Positions 1 through 6,991 of a DNA stretch of 10,557 nt are shown here, piece by piece; position 1 is the first letter of the stretch, and every line of letters starts with the position of its first letter. The position numbers and the translations under genes are program-made. Below the pieces are notes generated by a model. That model ran no database searches. It saw only the letters and a program-made list of their open reading frames with translations, and was not told the origin of the DNA. Source of the stretch: Nitrososphaerales archaeon TH5896 (GTDB lineage: Archaea; Thermoproteota; Nitrososphaeria; Nitrososphaerales; Nitrososphaeraceae). The stretch is taken from NCBI GenBank assembly GCA_014523625.1, contig JAATVP010000215.1, positions 1 to 10,557 on the forward strand. The letters run 5' to 3'.

Positions 1-71
1 CATATTGACGATAGATTGTGATTACTTATACATTACCCTCGTCAAGCTCGCATTGAGCAGGGCGGCAATGA

Positions 72-149
72 GTCAAAGGGGTCAAATATAGAAAGAAACG
101 AGTCAGAATTCAGGTCAAAGAGGTCAACTTGGACGTTAAATGGGTCAAA
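72..149. repeat. cluster of GTCAAA-like hexamers with a 42-bp period
   Basis: Six GTCA-type hexamers lie at 72, 81, 102, 114, 123 and 144: four exact GTCAAA, one GTCAGA and one GTCAAC. The spacings are 9, 21, 12, 9 and 21, so the second three repeat the first three at an offset of exactly 42 bases. The two 42-base units agree at about 24 of 42 positions by hand count, mostly in the hexamers. All spacings are multiples of three. The frame starting at base 1 is open from 22 to the stop at 196-198 but has no ATG, so decayed coding sequence is possible. A tandem regulator site is the alternative. No function is assigned. Confidence 0.4.
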
Positions 150-198
150 TGGCCCCCGTAGTCGGTTGGCTAGCCCTCTCTATGCGAGACGACTCTGT

Positions 199-561
199 TA
201 GAAATAGCACGCCCCCTGGTCTCTAAGCTGCAGGAGCTAAACTATTTGGGTTCCCCCTCCACATTCGCAAGCGGAGCTCTTCTGACAAAACCTTATCGCC
301 AGCTAGGATGTACAATAATTATCTGTACCATTGTTGTCACTCGCAGTACCGACACCTCAGGAAAATGTTGATGACGCCTGGTTCTAATGGGATCACTTTG
401 ACACCGTGTGGTTGGAGTTCAAATAATATAGATTCGCTTCGTTAGATACCCCAAAAATCGTGAATATTTGTAATTAGCTATTTTTGAGTTGTAATCGTCA
501 TTAAAAAGGTTATGTATTCTGTTAGAAACAAATGATACTATGATAAATACTGAGGCCTAAA
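199..561. other. gap without a confident gene
   Basis: No conserved gene is recognised here. A 45-codon plus-strand frame from ATG 308 to TAG 443-445 is cysteine- and histidine-bearing but resembles nothing known to me. The frame one base earlier reads ENVDDAWF, a stop, then WDHFDTVWLEFK (361-423), which is protein-like in composition and interrupted by a stop. That could be a remnant of a decayed gene. No tRNA and no clear promoter was seen. Confidence 0.35.
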
Positions 562-645
562 ATGGCCAGTCTAATAGGCTATAGCACAGAAGAATTGCTA
601 AGAAGCATTTATGATTGGGTAAACCAGATACTAAAAGACTGGTGA
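562..645 (+). CDS. possible micro-protein, 27 aa
   Basis: A short ATG-started frame encodes 27 residues. Its core, TEELLRSIYDWVNQILKDW, has hydrophobic residues spaced as in an amphipathic helix, with charged residues on the other face. It has an in-frame stop at 544-546, so the ATG is the first usable start. A second micro-ORF begins 7 bases after its stop codon, in another frame. No family is recognised. It could be a real small protein, the first part of a frameshifted gene, or chance. The length is too short to judge by codon use. Confidence 0.25.
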   Translation: MASLIGYSTEELLRSIYDWVNQILKDW

Positions 646-652
646 GCCAAAC

Positions 653-775
653 ATGATCACGTTTTCAAATAGAAGGCGAAAGGAATGGATCTATGATGAG
701 GCAGGTTGTGTCTCAAGGGATAAAATCAAGTTAAAAAAGGGCCTATTTTCTTTGTCTGGCAACACAACAGATTAA
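653..775 (+). CDS. possible micro-protein, 40 aa, basic
   Basis: An ATG-started frame encodes 40 residues, rich in Lys and Arg (for example NRRRKEWIYDEAG and DKIKLKKG). It starts 7 bases after the stop of the 27-aa micro-ORF on the same strand, an arrangement that would suit translational coupling. No conserved domain is visible. The basic composition could suit nucleic-acid binding, but that is speculation. Chance remains a serious alternative in DNA with this little coding content. Confidence 0.25.
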   Translation: MITFSNRRRKEWIYDEAGCVSRDKIKLKKGLFSLSGNTTD

Positions 776-920
776 ATCTCCACAAAGAAATAGATCCATC
801 TTCAATTACCTAATCATCGTAGTAATTATTTTTGTAATAAACTCGGATCGTTGGTTAAATACTTCGTCATGTAAGTGTCTGGCAAAAATGCAAAATTTAG
901 GATATCATTGATTTTTGCTG

Positions 921-936
921 GGATAGAAATCTATCC
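921..936. repeat. short inverted repeat
   Basis: GGATAGA, two bases (AA), then TCTATCC form a near-perfect 16-base palindrome with 7-base arms. It lies in a 237-base gap that has no gene on either strand. As RNA it would fold as a 6-bp stem with a 4-base loop. It could be a regulator site, a terminator hairpin for the minus-strand ORF ending at 1013, or chance. Confidence 0.3.
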
Positions 937-1012
937 TGATATGTGACCCTGATTTTATGTACGTGTAATGCAAAATTCGAAAGGTAGATTAAGAGTGGTC
1001 ATCCCCCCGAAG

Positions 1013-1417
1013 CTAGGGTGGAAAAAGCTTCCGGTACCATTCTGGGTTCATTTGACTCAGTACTGGCTTAAGTATGGCTTCATCTATAAGTTGGGGAAGG
1101 GCGATACTATCACTTTCAACAGTTTTGATTGGATTCGAACCTTCAAGAGTCTTAGCGTTTTGAGTCGATGAATATTGTGCAGCCGATTCGAGTACTTCAT
1201 CGCCTGTAAGGCTTGACGTAACGCATTTCAGATTGGGATGGTTCGTTACCTCTAATGGTGGTTCTTCGTTGGTGACAGCAGTTACAGCGTCGTCATCGAG
1301 ACTATTGTTATCGGCTACATCGGAGGCAGTGTACCGCTCAAACGTGGCAGACCCATGCTCTAAACTGTCAAGATTCCCTATTTCTATTTGCTGGGGTGTT
1401 AAAGAGGATCGCAGCAT
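1013..1417 (-). CDS. hypothetical acidic protein, 134 aa
   Basis: This is the longest open frame of the first 1.8 kb. The protein is hydrophilic, rich in Asp, Glu, Ser and Thr (for example ADNNSLDDDAVTAVTNEEPP at about residues 35-54). It ends in a more ordinary segment, LPQLIDEAILKPVLSQMNPE, then an aromatic and basic tail. There is no signal peptide, membrane segment or recognised domain. ATG 1417 is the first ATG; the frame stays open for 24 further codons upstream with a Lys/Arg-rich stretch but no standard start. Two plus-strand frames overlap it (968-1171 and 1233-1478), and base composition here is more G+C-rich than in the confident genes, so the coding strand is uncertain. A palindrome lies about 85 bases upstream of the start. 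Confidence 0.38.
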   Translation of the reverse strand: MLRSSLTPQQIEIGNLDSLEHGSATFERYTASDVADNNSLDDDAVTAVTNEEPPLEVTNHPNLKCVTSSLTGDEVLESAAQYSSTQNAKTLEGSNPIKTVESDSIALPQLIDEAILKPVLSQMNPEWYRKLFPP

Positions 1418-1494
1418 TCTTGACTTTGGTAATGGCCGAGGGTATAATGACTTTTTTCGTGCTTTCTTGGATGTGTGATTAACACAGCCAAGTC

Positions 1495-1522
1495 ATCTGG
1501 CATGATCTGCCAGATCATCTGG
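1495..1522. promoter_or_regulatory. operator-like overlapping palindromes
   Basis: Bases 1502-1518 form a perfect palindrome, ATGATCTG C CAGATCAT, with 8-base arms around one central base. It overlaps a second inverted repeat, ATCTGGCA (1495-1502) and TGCCAGAT (1508-1515). The octamer TCATCTGG also occurs twice as a direct repeat, 22 bases apart (1493-1500 and 1515-1522). About two helical turns between direct repeats plus dyad symmetry is the layout of a dimeric regulator site. The site is 78-105 bases upstream of the ATG of the acidic hypothetical ORF. A hairpin in RNA is the other reading. Confidence 0.45.
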
Positions 1523-1855
1523 TGTCTGTATCTACTAGTAAATTCCCTCAGCGCTTATTCACTTTCGATTATACAATAATTGATTTATCAAAACGTTAAA
1601 TGGAGAAATTATGTAATTTTTTTACGTTATCTGTGATTACACTGATTAGATGTAGCCTGTAGTATGACTCCTATTAACACGTTTAAATCCCCGACCTTTT
1701 AGGGATCATTGACCTTAACAGATGTGGCGAAATATATCTCATCTACATTGAACCATTGATCGAAGTTGAGAGGAGGGTCAATAGACTAACCACATATTGA
1801 GAAGCAAATTCTATAAGTGGCAGTTGGGACAATGCATTCTAAGGCAAGTAGACTT
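1523..1855. other. gap without a gene
   Basis: No frame of useful length and no RNA gene is seen on either strand. The stretch is A+T-rich, with a T run near 1614-1622 and a weak ATCCC/GGGAT inverted repeat near 1687-1706. It lies downstream of the minus-strand glycosyltransferase gene, so it probably includes that gene's transcription end. Confidence 0.4.
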
Positions 1856-2671
1856 CTATCGTACTGCTTCTTTATTCATCATGACATTCTTAGTGTAGGT
1901 ATCCCTGAGAATCCGATATCTGATGGATAACAAATCCTTACCCATTAACATTATTTGTCGGGGTATGCTTATCTTTGAATACGATTTATGCTTCCATATT
2001 ATTGGTATCTCCTTGATGCTTGCTCCAAGACTAATTGCTTGTGCTATAACTTCTGAATCAAAAGCAAACCCATTAGTGGTAACAGCACTAAAGAGAGTAT
2101 CTGCAAAATCCTTCCTAAAGATTTTGAAGCCACATTGTGGATCTCTAATATTGGTATGGAACAGTATTCTAAAAGACGTGGAGTACATGAACGAGAAGAT
2201 AGTTCTAGCAATGGGTCTCTCAATGGGAGCCAGATCTCCACGGATAATCCGTGATCCCAACACGATATCATAATTATCCGAATGAGCAAGTAACCTTGTG
2301 AATTCCGAAGGATCAGCAGATAGATCGACATCCATGTAAGCTAGATATTCTTTTGATACTGATTTAATTGCATTCTTGATTGACCCTCCCTTCCCAATTC
2401 TCTTGCTGCCTGTAAGAAGTTTAATTCTCTCATTAGGCTGAAAGTTCTTCTTAACTAACTCGACTGTCTCGTCTTGGCTACCTTCTGATGCTACAATTAT
2501 TTCATAATCCCATCCTGCCAACTGACAAAACGAAAGTGTTCTGTTTAAGCCTCTCTCAATTCGTTTCTCTTCATTGTAAACTGGAATTATTATGGAAATG
2601 CTTGGCAGCTTTTTCTCGGTTACACTAGTAATCTCTGGTTTGTCGTGGGAAATTGGAGCATTAATTTGCAT
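1856..2671 (-). CDS. GT2 glycosyltransferase, dolichyl-phosphate-glucose/mannose synthase type
   Basis: The 271-residue protein is a GT-A fold, family 2 glycosyltransferase. It likely moves a sugar from a nucleotide sugar to a polyprenyl (dolichyl) phosphate at the inner face of the membrane. Visible motifs are SISIIIPVYNEEKRI (24-38), the ASEGSQDET loop (61-69), RIGKGGSIKNAI (91-102), the metal-binding DVDLSAD (Asp114 and Asp116), LGSR (138-141), RDPQCGFKIFR (176-186) and GFAFDSEV (201-208). The RDPQCGFK and FDSEV blocks are typical of the dolichyl-phosphate glucose synthase (ALG5)-like group. There is no C-terminal membrane domain, so it is probably peripheral. The ATG is the first start after an in-frame stop 21 bases upstream. 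The exact sugar cannot be told. The neighbouring glycan genes fit a role in lipid-linked sugar supply. Confidence 0.9.
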   Translation of the reverse strand: MQINAPISHDKPEITSVTEKKLPSISIIIPVYNEEKRIERGLNRTLSFCQLAGWDYEIIVASEGSQDETVELVKKNFQPNERIKLLTGSKRIGKGGSIKNAIKSVSKEYLAYMDVDLSADPSEFTRLLAHSDNYDIVLGSRIIRGDLAPIERPIARTIFSFMYSTSFRILFHTNIRDPQCGFKIFRKDFADTLFSAVTTNGFAFDSEVIAQAISLGASIKEIPIIWKHKSYSKISIPRQIMLMGKDLLSIRYRILRDTYTKNVMMNKEAVR

Positions 2672-2677
2672 TCCTAG

Positions 2678-2842
2678 GATATTGCTTCTTTAATACTTCT
2701 ACATCAAAAGCATTTAGCTGGAAAAAGGCCATTCCAATCTTATTTAACAACAGATGAAGATCTTCTCAATAGAATTCTTACTGAAGAGGCTATCAATTAT
2801 TTAATTGGTTGCAAATGTTTTACTCATCAATTAATTTCCTAA
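2678..2842 (+). pseudogene. open fragment without a start, 54 codons, unidentified
   Basis: A plus-strand frame runs open from just after TAG 2675-2677 to TAA 2840-2842 without any ATG. Its composition is protein-like, with LTTDEDLLNRILTEEAINYL as a likely acidic helical segment, followed by IGCKCFTHQLIS. It begins 6 bases from the start of the divergent GT2 gene, so there is no room for a normal promoter. I read it as a possible gene remnant in a gap that also holds a clear pseudogene. No family is recognised and chance is possible. Confidence 0.25.
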
Positions 2843-3049
2843 GATGGGTTACTATGGATAGTAAAATATAGCATATAATAATATCAAAATGCTTATCAAA
2901 TATCGTTAATGTCAGTATTGTAAAAAACCTTCACAAATTTCATATGTGGAGGCGTTCGGGGAATTTAGTACATTCAAACCAGGCTATGCATTCAGTCTGA
3001 CAAGTGATTTTATTTCGGCAAAGATTTAATACGTACGGGAGTTTATTGA

Positions 3050-3065
3050 CTGACCTTTCGGTCAG
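3050..3065. repeat. perfect 6-bp hairpin, GAAA loop on the minus strand
   Basis: CTGACC (3050-3055), TTTC, GGTCAG (3060-3065) is a perfect inverted repeat. Transcribed from the minus strand the loop reads GAAA closed by C-G, a stable GNRA tetraloop form. It lies inside the decayed metalloprotease sequence, so it may be an accident of decay. No T run follows on either strand. Confidence 0.35.
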
Positions 3066-3620
3066 GCAGGATTCGCTTGTTAATCCTTCACTCTTCCTGA
3101 TCGAACCCTGACCTCAAAGGCAATAACATTAGATAGTGGTGAAAACTGGTTCGTTTCCTTTGTAGATGGTTTGTAACTATTTGGGAGTTCTCTAGATACT
3201 CTATTTGTTGCTTTGCATGAATTGGGTCAAGCAATCGGTCTAGGTCCTGTAACTGACAATCTTCTTACGATTTATCCTACATCATTTGCTGAGACGAGTC
3301 TAAATAGAAGTTTAGGCAATGGTGATCGGGAAGGTCTGATTTTTTTACCCAGGTTGGTCAGCGTGGGAGCCTCCTAGTTAGGGATTAAGAGATAACACTG
3401 ATGTGCATGTTATAGCAAATTCTGATGGAGATATTTGTAGTTGGTAGTAATAATGGACTATTCCATAAATAGCAACAATTTATGAATTAATTGAGGCGAT
3501 GAGTTTGTTCATCCTTAGCAATATTCATGGCCTCAGCTAGGATTCTAGACATGTCAATTATGTTCGAAGGTTAATAGGTTACGAGATACTGGGCAATTGC
3601 ATAGCATAATATCTTTGCTC
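3054..3620 (+). pseudogene. decayed matrixin-type zinc metalloprotease with lectin-like beta-propeller tail
   Basis: Frame 3084-3377 gives TLTSKAITLDSGENWF (3108-3155), a stop at 3174-3176, then TLFVALHELGQAIGLGPV (3198-3251), IYPTSF and NGDREGLIF. Matrixins carry HExxHxxGxxH followed by a Met-turn and YP. Here the first His-Glu survives, but the second and third zinc histidines read Gln and Pro, and the Met of the turn is missing. The shift at the T7 run (3340-3346) moves to a frame reading GWSAWEPPS, a stop (3379-3381), then DVHVIANSDGDI. Another shift gives VVGSNNGLFHK, TAG (3470-3472, where Trp is expected) and QQF. SWPQLG (3525-3542) and DTGQLHSI (3585-3608) resemble a second blade. WxxWE...G...LxHK is the pattern of DUF346/PLL-type propeller repeats. 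The protease frame may reach back to 2910, with stops at 3027, 3051 and 3081. The intact ancestor was probably secreted and glycan-binding. The protein is certainly not made whole. Confidence 0.8.
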
Positions 3621-3760
3621 TACGGTCAAGGCACATTCTTAATTTGGATTATACCTGCAGTCTATTCCATGCGCCACAGCTTTAGACAAGATCTAAAATA
3701 ATTCATCTACTCTTTCTGTCTCACATATTTGCTCAATATCAACAATCTAATTACTGAGAA

Positions 3761-3770
3761 TTATTTCTTA
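3761..3770 (+). promoter_or_regulatory. TATA-like element for the GT4 gene
   Basis: TTATTTCTTA sits 20-29 bases before the ATG at 3790, the distance expected for an archaeal TATA box if the transcript is leaderless or nearly so. No Shine-Dalgarno site precedes the ATG, which agrees with a leaderless start. The surrounding DNA is A+T-rich, so the match is weak evidence. Confidence 0.3.
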
Positions 3771-3789
3771 ACCGATAAATACAAAATCA

Positions 3790-4881
3790 ATGATGTATCC
3801 CACAGTATTGCGTATACTGTGGTTTAACTGGAGGGATATTAAACACCCTGAATCAGGTGGTGCCGAAATCTATACACATCAGATATTGACAAGGCTCGCT
3901 AGAAAAGGACATTCAGTTACGCTCTTCACCACAAAGACTGAGGGCAGCTTATCTTCAGAGGAGATCGACGGAGTACTAATTATAAGACACGGAGGTAAGT
4001 ATTCGGTTTACAGGAGAGCTAAACAGTATTTTGAGAATTATAGGTCAAGCTATGATCTCGTTATAGATGAGATCAATGGAAGACCCTTTTTAAGCCCTCA
4101 GATAGTTAATGACAGACCAGTTATTGCCATCTTTCATCAGCTAATTAAGGAAGAATGGTTTTACGAGATCCCCTTTCCGATTAATTACTTTTGTTATCAC
4201 GTGATGGAAAAGAGATGGTTGATACCTTATAAGGATACTCAAACAATAACTGTTTCTAACTCATCACTCTCAGATCTTGAGAGCCTGGGATTTACGAAGG
4301 TCAATGTAATTCAGAATGGGTTAGATGTAGACCCGCTTCCAAAGGTCTCGGAAAAAGAGGTCCAACCTACTATTTGTTTTATTGGAAGACTTAGGAGACA
4401 CAAATTGGCGAATCATGCCATAGAAGCATTTAAAATCATTAAAAATAAAATTCCAGATGCAAAAATGTGGCTTATTGGCGACGGGCCAATGAGACCCTAT
4501 TTGCAGGAGAGAGCTGGGTCTGATGTTCAGTTTTTCGGATATGTTCCGAATATCCTAAAGTATGATCTTTTGCGTAGGGCTCAATTAGTCCTAGTACCTT
4601 CAGTGAGAGAAGGCTGGGGGCTAGTGGTGATTGAAGCCAATGCAATGGGTACTCCTGTAATCGGTTATGATGTACCAGGACTTAGAGACTCAATCCTCAA
4701 TGAGGAGACAGGAATCCTGACAAAATCCTCGTCGCCATCCTCTTTAGCGGAATCTGCGTTTCGATTGTTAACTAATGATGAAATACTCGAGAGATATTCA
4801 AGAAATGCCTTGTCATATTCACGGAAGTTCAGTTGGGAGGAAAGTGCCGAAAGGTTCAACGATCTTATATTATCATCGTAA
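3790..4881 (+). CDS. GT4 family glycosyltransferase
   Basis: The 363-residue protein has the GT-B fold of family 4 retaining glycosyltransferases, which add a sugar from a nucleotide donor to a lipid-linked or growing glycan in the cytoplasm. The N-terminal domain begins WFNWRDIKHPESGGAEIYTH (11-30) with the acceptor-side GGAE loop. The C-terminal domain starts near 192 and carries FIGRLRRHK (197-205, donor-phosphate Arg and Lys) and EGWGLVVIE (Glu274 to Glu282, the EX7E motif). GTPVIGYDVPGLRDSI (287-302) follows, and all these parts look intact. The length is normal. ATG 3790 and ATG 3793 are adjacent; TTG 3808 is a third choice, because related proteins tend to begin right at RILWFNW. The gene is divergent from GT2 and convergent with the membrane protein, so it is probably its own transcription unit. 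The sugar is unknown. Confidence 0.92.
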   Translation: MMYPTVLRILWFNWRDIKHPESGGAEIYTHQILTRLARKGHSVTLFTTKTEGSLSSEEIDGVLIIRHGGKYSVYRRAKQYFENYRSSYDLVIDEINGRPFLSPQIVNDRPVIAIFHQLIKEEWFYEIPFPINYFCYHVMEKRWLIPYKDTQTITVSNSSLSDLESLGFTKVNVIQNGLDVDPLPKVSEKEVQPTICFIGRLRRHKLANHAIEAFKIIKNKIPDAKMWLIGDGPMRPYLQERAGSDVQFFGYVPNILKYDLLRRAQLVLVPSVREGWGLVVIEANAMGTPVIGYDVPGLRDSILNEETGILTKSSSPSSLAESAFRLLTNDEILERYSRNALSYSRKFSWEESAERFNDLILSS

Positions 4882-4932
4882 TCATGATGATTAAAGTCAT
4901 GATCGAAAATTTGATACATCATCAAAAATTTT
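4879..4932. terminator. possible bidirectional terminator between convergent genes
   Basis: The GT4 stop codon is part of a perfect palindrome, TAATCAT G ATGATTA (4879-4893). A second hairpin follows: TTTGAT (4910-4915), loop ACATC, ATCAAA (4921-4926), flanked by AAAA (4906-4909) and TTTT (4929-4932). The T-rich ends on both strands suit archaeal termination for GT4 and for the opposing membrane protein gene, which ends at 5066. No transcript data are available, so this is structural inference. Confidence 0.35.
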
Positions 4933-5065
4933 GAGTTCAAATACACAGAGTACAATCAGCTGAAAATTCGTGGAAAGCGCAAGCTAAATTAACACTGGAG
5001 TAGAAGAGTACTAGCAGTATGCGTCTTGATATTATTTTCGAATTAGCATGAATAATTGATCTAAA

Positions 5066-6880
5066 TCAGAAATTGGTTGATAGCCTAATTGCTGTTGCGA
5101 TAAGGCAGGCTATAGTTGACACAACAAGTGTTTTTCCCATTCGTCCTTTCGATTGAAACCAGACTAGAGTGATTGCGGCCGGGATTTGAAATGGGATATC
5201 ATAGAACATGCGTGCCATTATGTCTCTGTTCCCAAAAAACAAAGGTAAAATCATCATTGAGATAAAAGTAAAAACAAATACCTTTGGAATATTCCTAGTA
5301 GAATTGAATAGCAATATTGTTCCAATAAAGACCATGGATAGAAAAAAGATATTACCATAGATTCCTCCAACATAAACTTGAACAGTTCGAACAAGGTTAT
5401 CCCAACGTATTTCGAGCTGTTCGACTCCTGTCTGAGTTCCTTCTACGACGATCAAATCCTGGCCAATACCTCCTGAGCCAATTCCGGAATAAGCTTTGAT
5501 AGTATCAAAAGCGATCACAGCCACAATTACCAATGAAATAGCTATCAATCTATTTCTAGGATATATTCTCAGTATAGAAGAAACTGTAAGGAAGGCAATA
5601 GTAAACATCATTAGGACTGTCCAGGTATATGTATGAAGGAAAAGAACTACAACAGTTAAACTACCATAAATGAGTAAAAGGGACTTTTTCTCACCACCCC
5701 TTAGATATTTAAGTAAGAAAGTGAGGGCTAGGTAGGTAACAATTAATGCTGACCAGTTCGAATAATATCCAGAATAGGTTCCGGCCAAGATCTGAAAGGA
5801 CATTGAGGATAGCAATGCAGCAAACATCGCAATTCTATCATTGGACATGAGTTCTTTCGTAAGATAAAAGACAGCGATAACAAGGGATGGCGCTAAAATA
5901 ATAGGCATGATAATTTCTAAAGTCGCCGTTATGTTATCGGCTGAGATCCTAGAAAGTATGAACATGAGCAATAAAGAGACTGGCCTATCTCCTCCGCTAA
6001 GTTCAATGAATAAAGTGTGGACAAAAGCGCCCAAAGTATTGGCATCATCCAATTCCGCAATCCATCTCGTATAGTAAACTATGTCGACACTGACGTTTTC
6101 GTGGAGTTCTCTAGCCGGATTAAAGTGAGGTACAAGTACAAGAAAAATTGAAAAAGCTATACAAAGGATCAAATATTTATTCTTGTTAGAATTGGTTTCG
6201 TGCTGGGAGATATCTAGAGTCAGCAATTTTTTGATTCTAAATGGATTCAATACAGGTTTACCTAGCAAATTTAGGAATATTGAAAATCCGATCAAAAACA
6301 TAATCAAAGGAGATACATATGATAATGTCAGGTAAATTCGCATAAAGGGATCGTTGATGTCACTCGGGCCACTAGTTATCCTTGAAAGAGACATATACGC
6401 TGAAATTCCAGCAATTATTATTAGAAAAATAGATGCGAAGGCGATGAAATACCTGTTCTCTCTTATGTTCGATTTGGCAAAAGCGAGGCTTGTCAAAATG
6501 GCAACACTTAGAACAGGGACTGAAGTGGCGGCAGGGATTAGTACAAATAAGCTGTTTTCAGAATATAGAGCGACTATGATAAGTATTCCGATTATCGAGG
6601 TAATTGATAATCCCAGTATCCTATCTATTTGTATTGCAATCCACAGTACCAATAGCGACAATATGATGATGCTATCAAAAAATGGGTCAATAGCATAATA
6701 AGGGGCCAAGAATATGTGGTGAGTCGTCCTGTCCGTTAAATAATAGACATCTAATCCTAAAATTGAGCCAATGTCTAAAATATATATAATGAACAATACT
6801 GATAAAATGGCAGACGATAGAATCGGTCTGCAATTCTGGTATCCCAGTAGTGTTGTTGTTTTGATTGATAAGCCTGTCAT
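5066..6880 (-). CDS. large multipass membrane protein, GT-C-like, function unknown
   Basis: The 604-residue protein has roughly 16-18 hydrophobic segments. Clear ones are near 19-43, 66-86, 88-106, 110-133, 143-165, 183-206, 235-253, 320-340, 376-394, 399-436, 443-460, 509-526 and 532-549. A polar loop at about 254-298 reads ENVSVDIVYYTRWIAEL (261-277) and then ELSGGDRPVS (293-302). Other notable sites are HTYTW (416-420) and GNRDIMARMFYDIPFQIP (550-567). Large multipass proteins with acidic residues in an outer loop before later helices recall GT-C enzymes (PMT/STT3/ArnT types), which use lipid-linked sugars outside the cell. I cannot see a firm family signature, so polymerase, ligase or a transporter role is possible. 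The ATG at 6880 lacks a Shine-Dalgarno site. It ends facing GT4 and shares a glycan neighbourhood. Confidence 0.8.
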   Translation of the reverse strand: MTGLSIKTTTLLGYQNCRPILSSAILSVLFIIYILDIGSILGLDVYYLTDRTTHHIFLAPYYAIDPFFDSIIILSLLVLWIAIQIDRILGLSITSIIGILIIVALYSENSLFVLIPAATSVPVLSVAILTSLAFAKSNIRENRYFIAFASIFLIIIAGISAYMSLSRITSGPSDINDPFMRIYLTLSYVSPLIMFLIGFSIFLNLLGKPVLNPFRIKKLLTLDISQHETNSNKNKYLILCIAFSIFLVLVPHFNPARELHENVSVDIVYYTRWIAELDDANTLGAFVHTLFIELSGGDRPVSLLLMFILSRISADNITATLEIIMPIILAPSLVIAVFYLTKELMSNDRIAMFAALLSSMSFQILAGTYSGYYSNWSALIVTYLALTFLLKYLRGGEKKSLLLIYGSLTVVVLFLHTYTWTVLMMFTIAFLTVSSILRIYPRNRLIAISLVIVAVIAFDTIKAYSGIGSGGIGQDLIVVEGTQTGVEQLEIRWDNLVRTVQVYVGGIYGNIFFLSMVFIGTILLFNSTRNIPKVFVFTFISMMILPLFFGNRDIMARMFYDIPFQIPAAITLVWFQSKGRMGKTLVVSTIACLIATAIRLSTNF

Positions 6881-6991
6881 TTTGAAAGTGAACTTATTAA
6901 GGTGATTGTGATGATTTTATCAGAGCTTATGATAAGGCAATCGCTCGTCTCTTGATGCACTGATTCGGCTAACATAGCAATAGATAATACC

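Noticed and set aside
72..149. Possible CRISPR array
   Set aside because: Only two degenerate 42-base units with about 57% agreement and no separate constant repeats with variable spacers.
1127..1137. GGTTCGAATCC on the minus strand, identical to a tRNA T-loop (B-box) consensus
   Set aside because: The flanking bases do not form a five-pair T stem, and no acceptor, D or anticodon arm can be folded around it. It also lies inside an open reading frame.
968..1171. 67-codon plus-strand frame starting at ATG 968
   Set aside because: It overlaps the longer minus-strand frame, shows no recognised domain and has no promoter or ribosome site. It is not excluded, but the minus-strand frame is favoured.
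1233..1478. 81-codon plus-strand frame
   Set aside because: It is antisense to the acidic hypothetical ORF, with composition (Ser, Arg, Cys, Trp) like an out-of-frame reading.
3101..3115. GGGTTCGATC-like sequence on the minus strand, reminiscent of a tRNA T-loop
   Set aside because: No paired T stem or acceptor arm; it is part of the decayed metalloprotease sequence.
3549..3701. 50-codon open frame after the propeller remnant
   Set aside because: It has no start codon until near its end. Its first part is better read as the second decayed propeller blade, and the rest is unrecognised.
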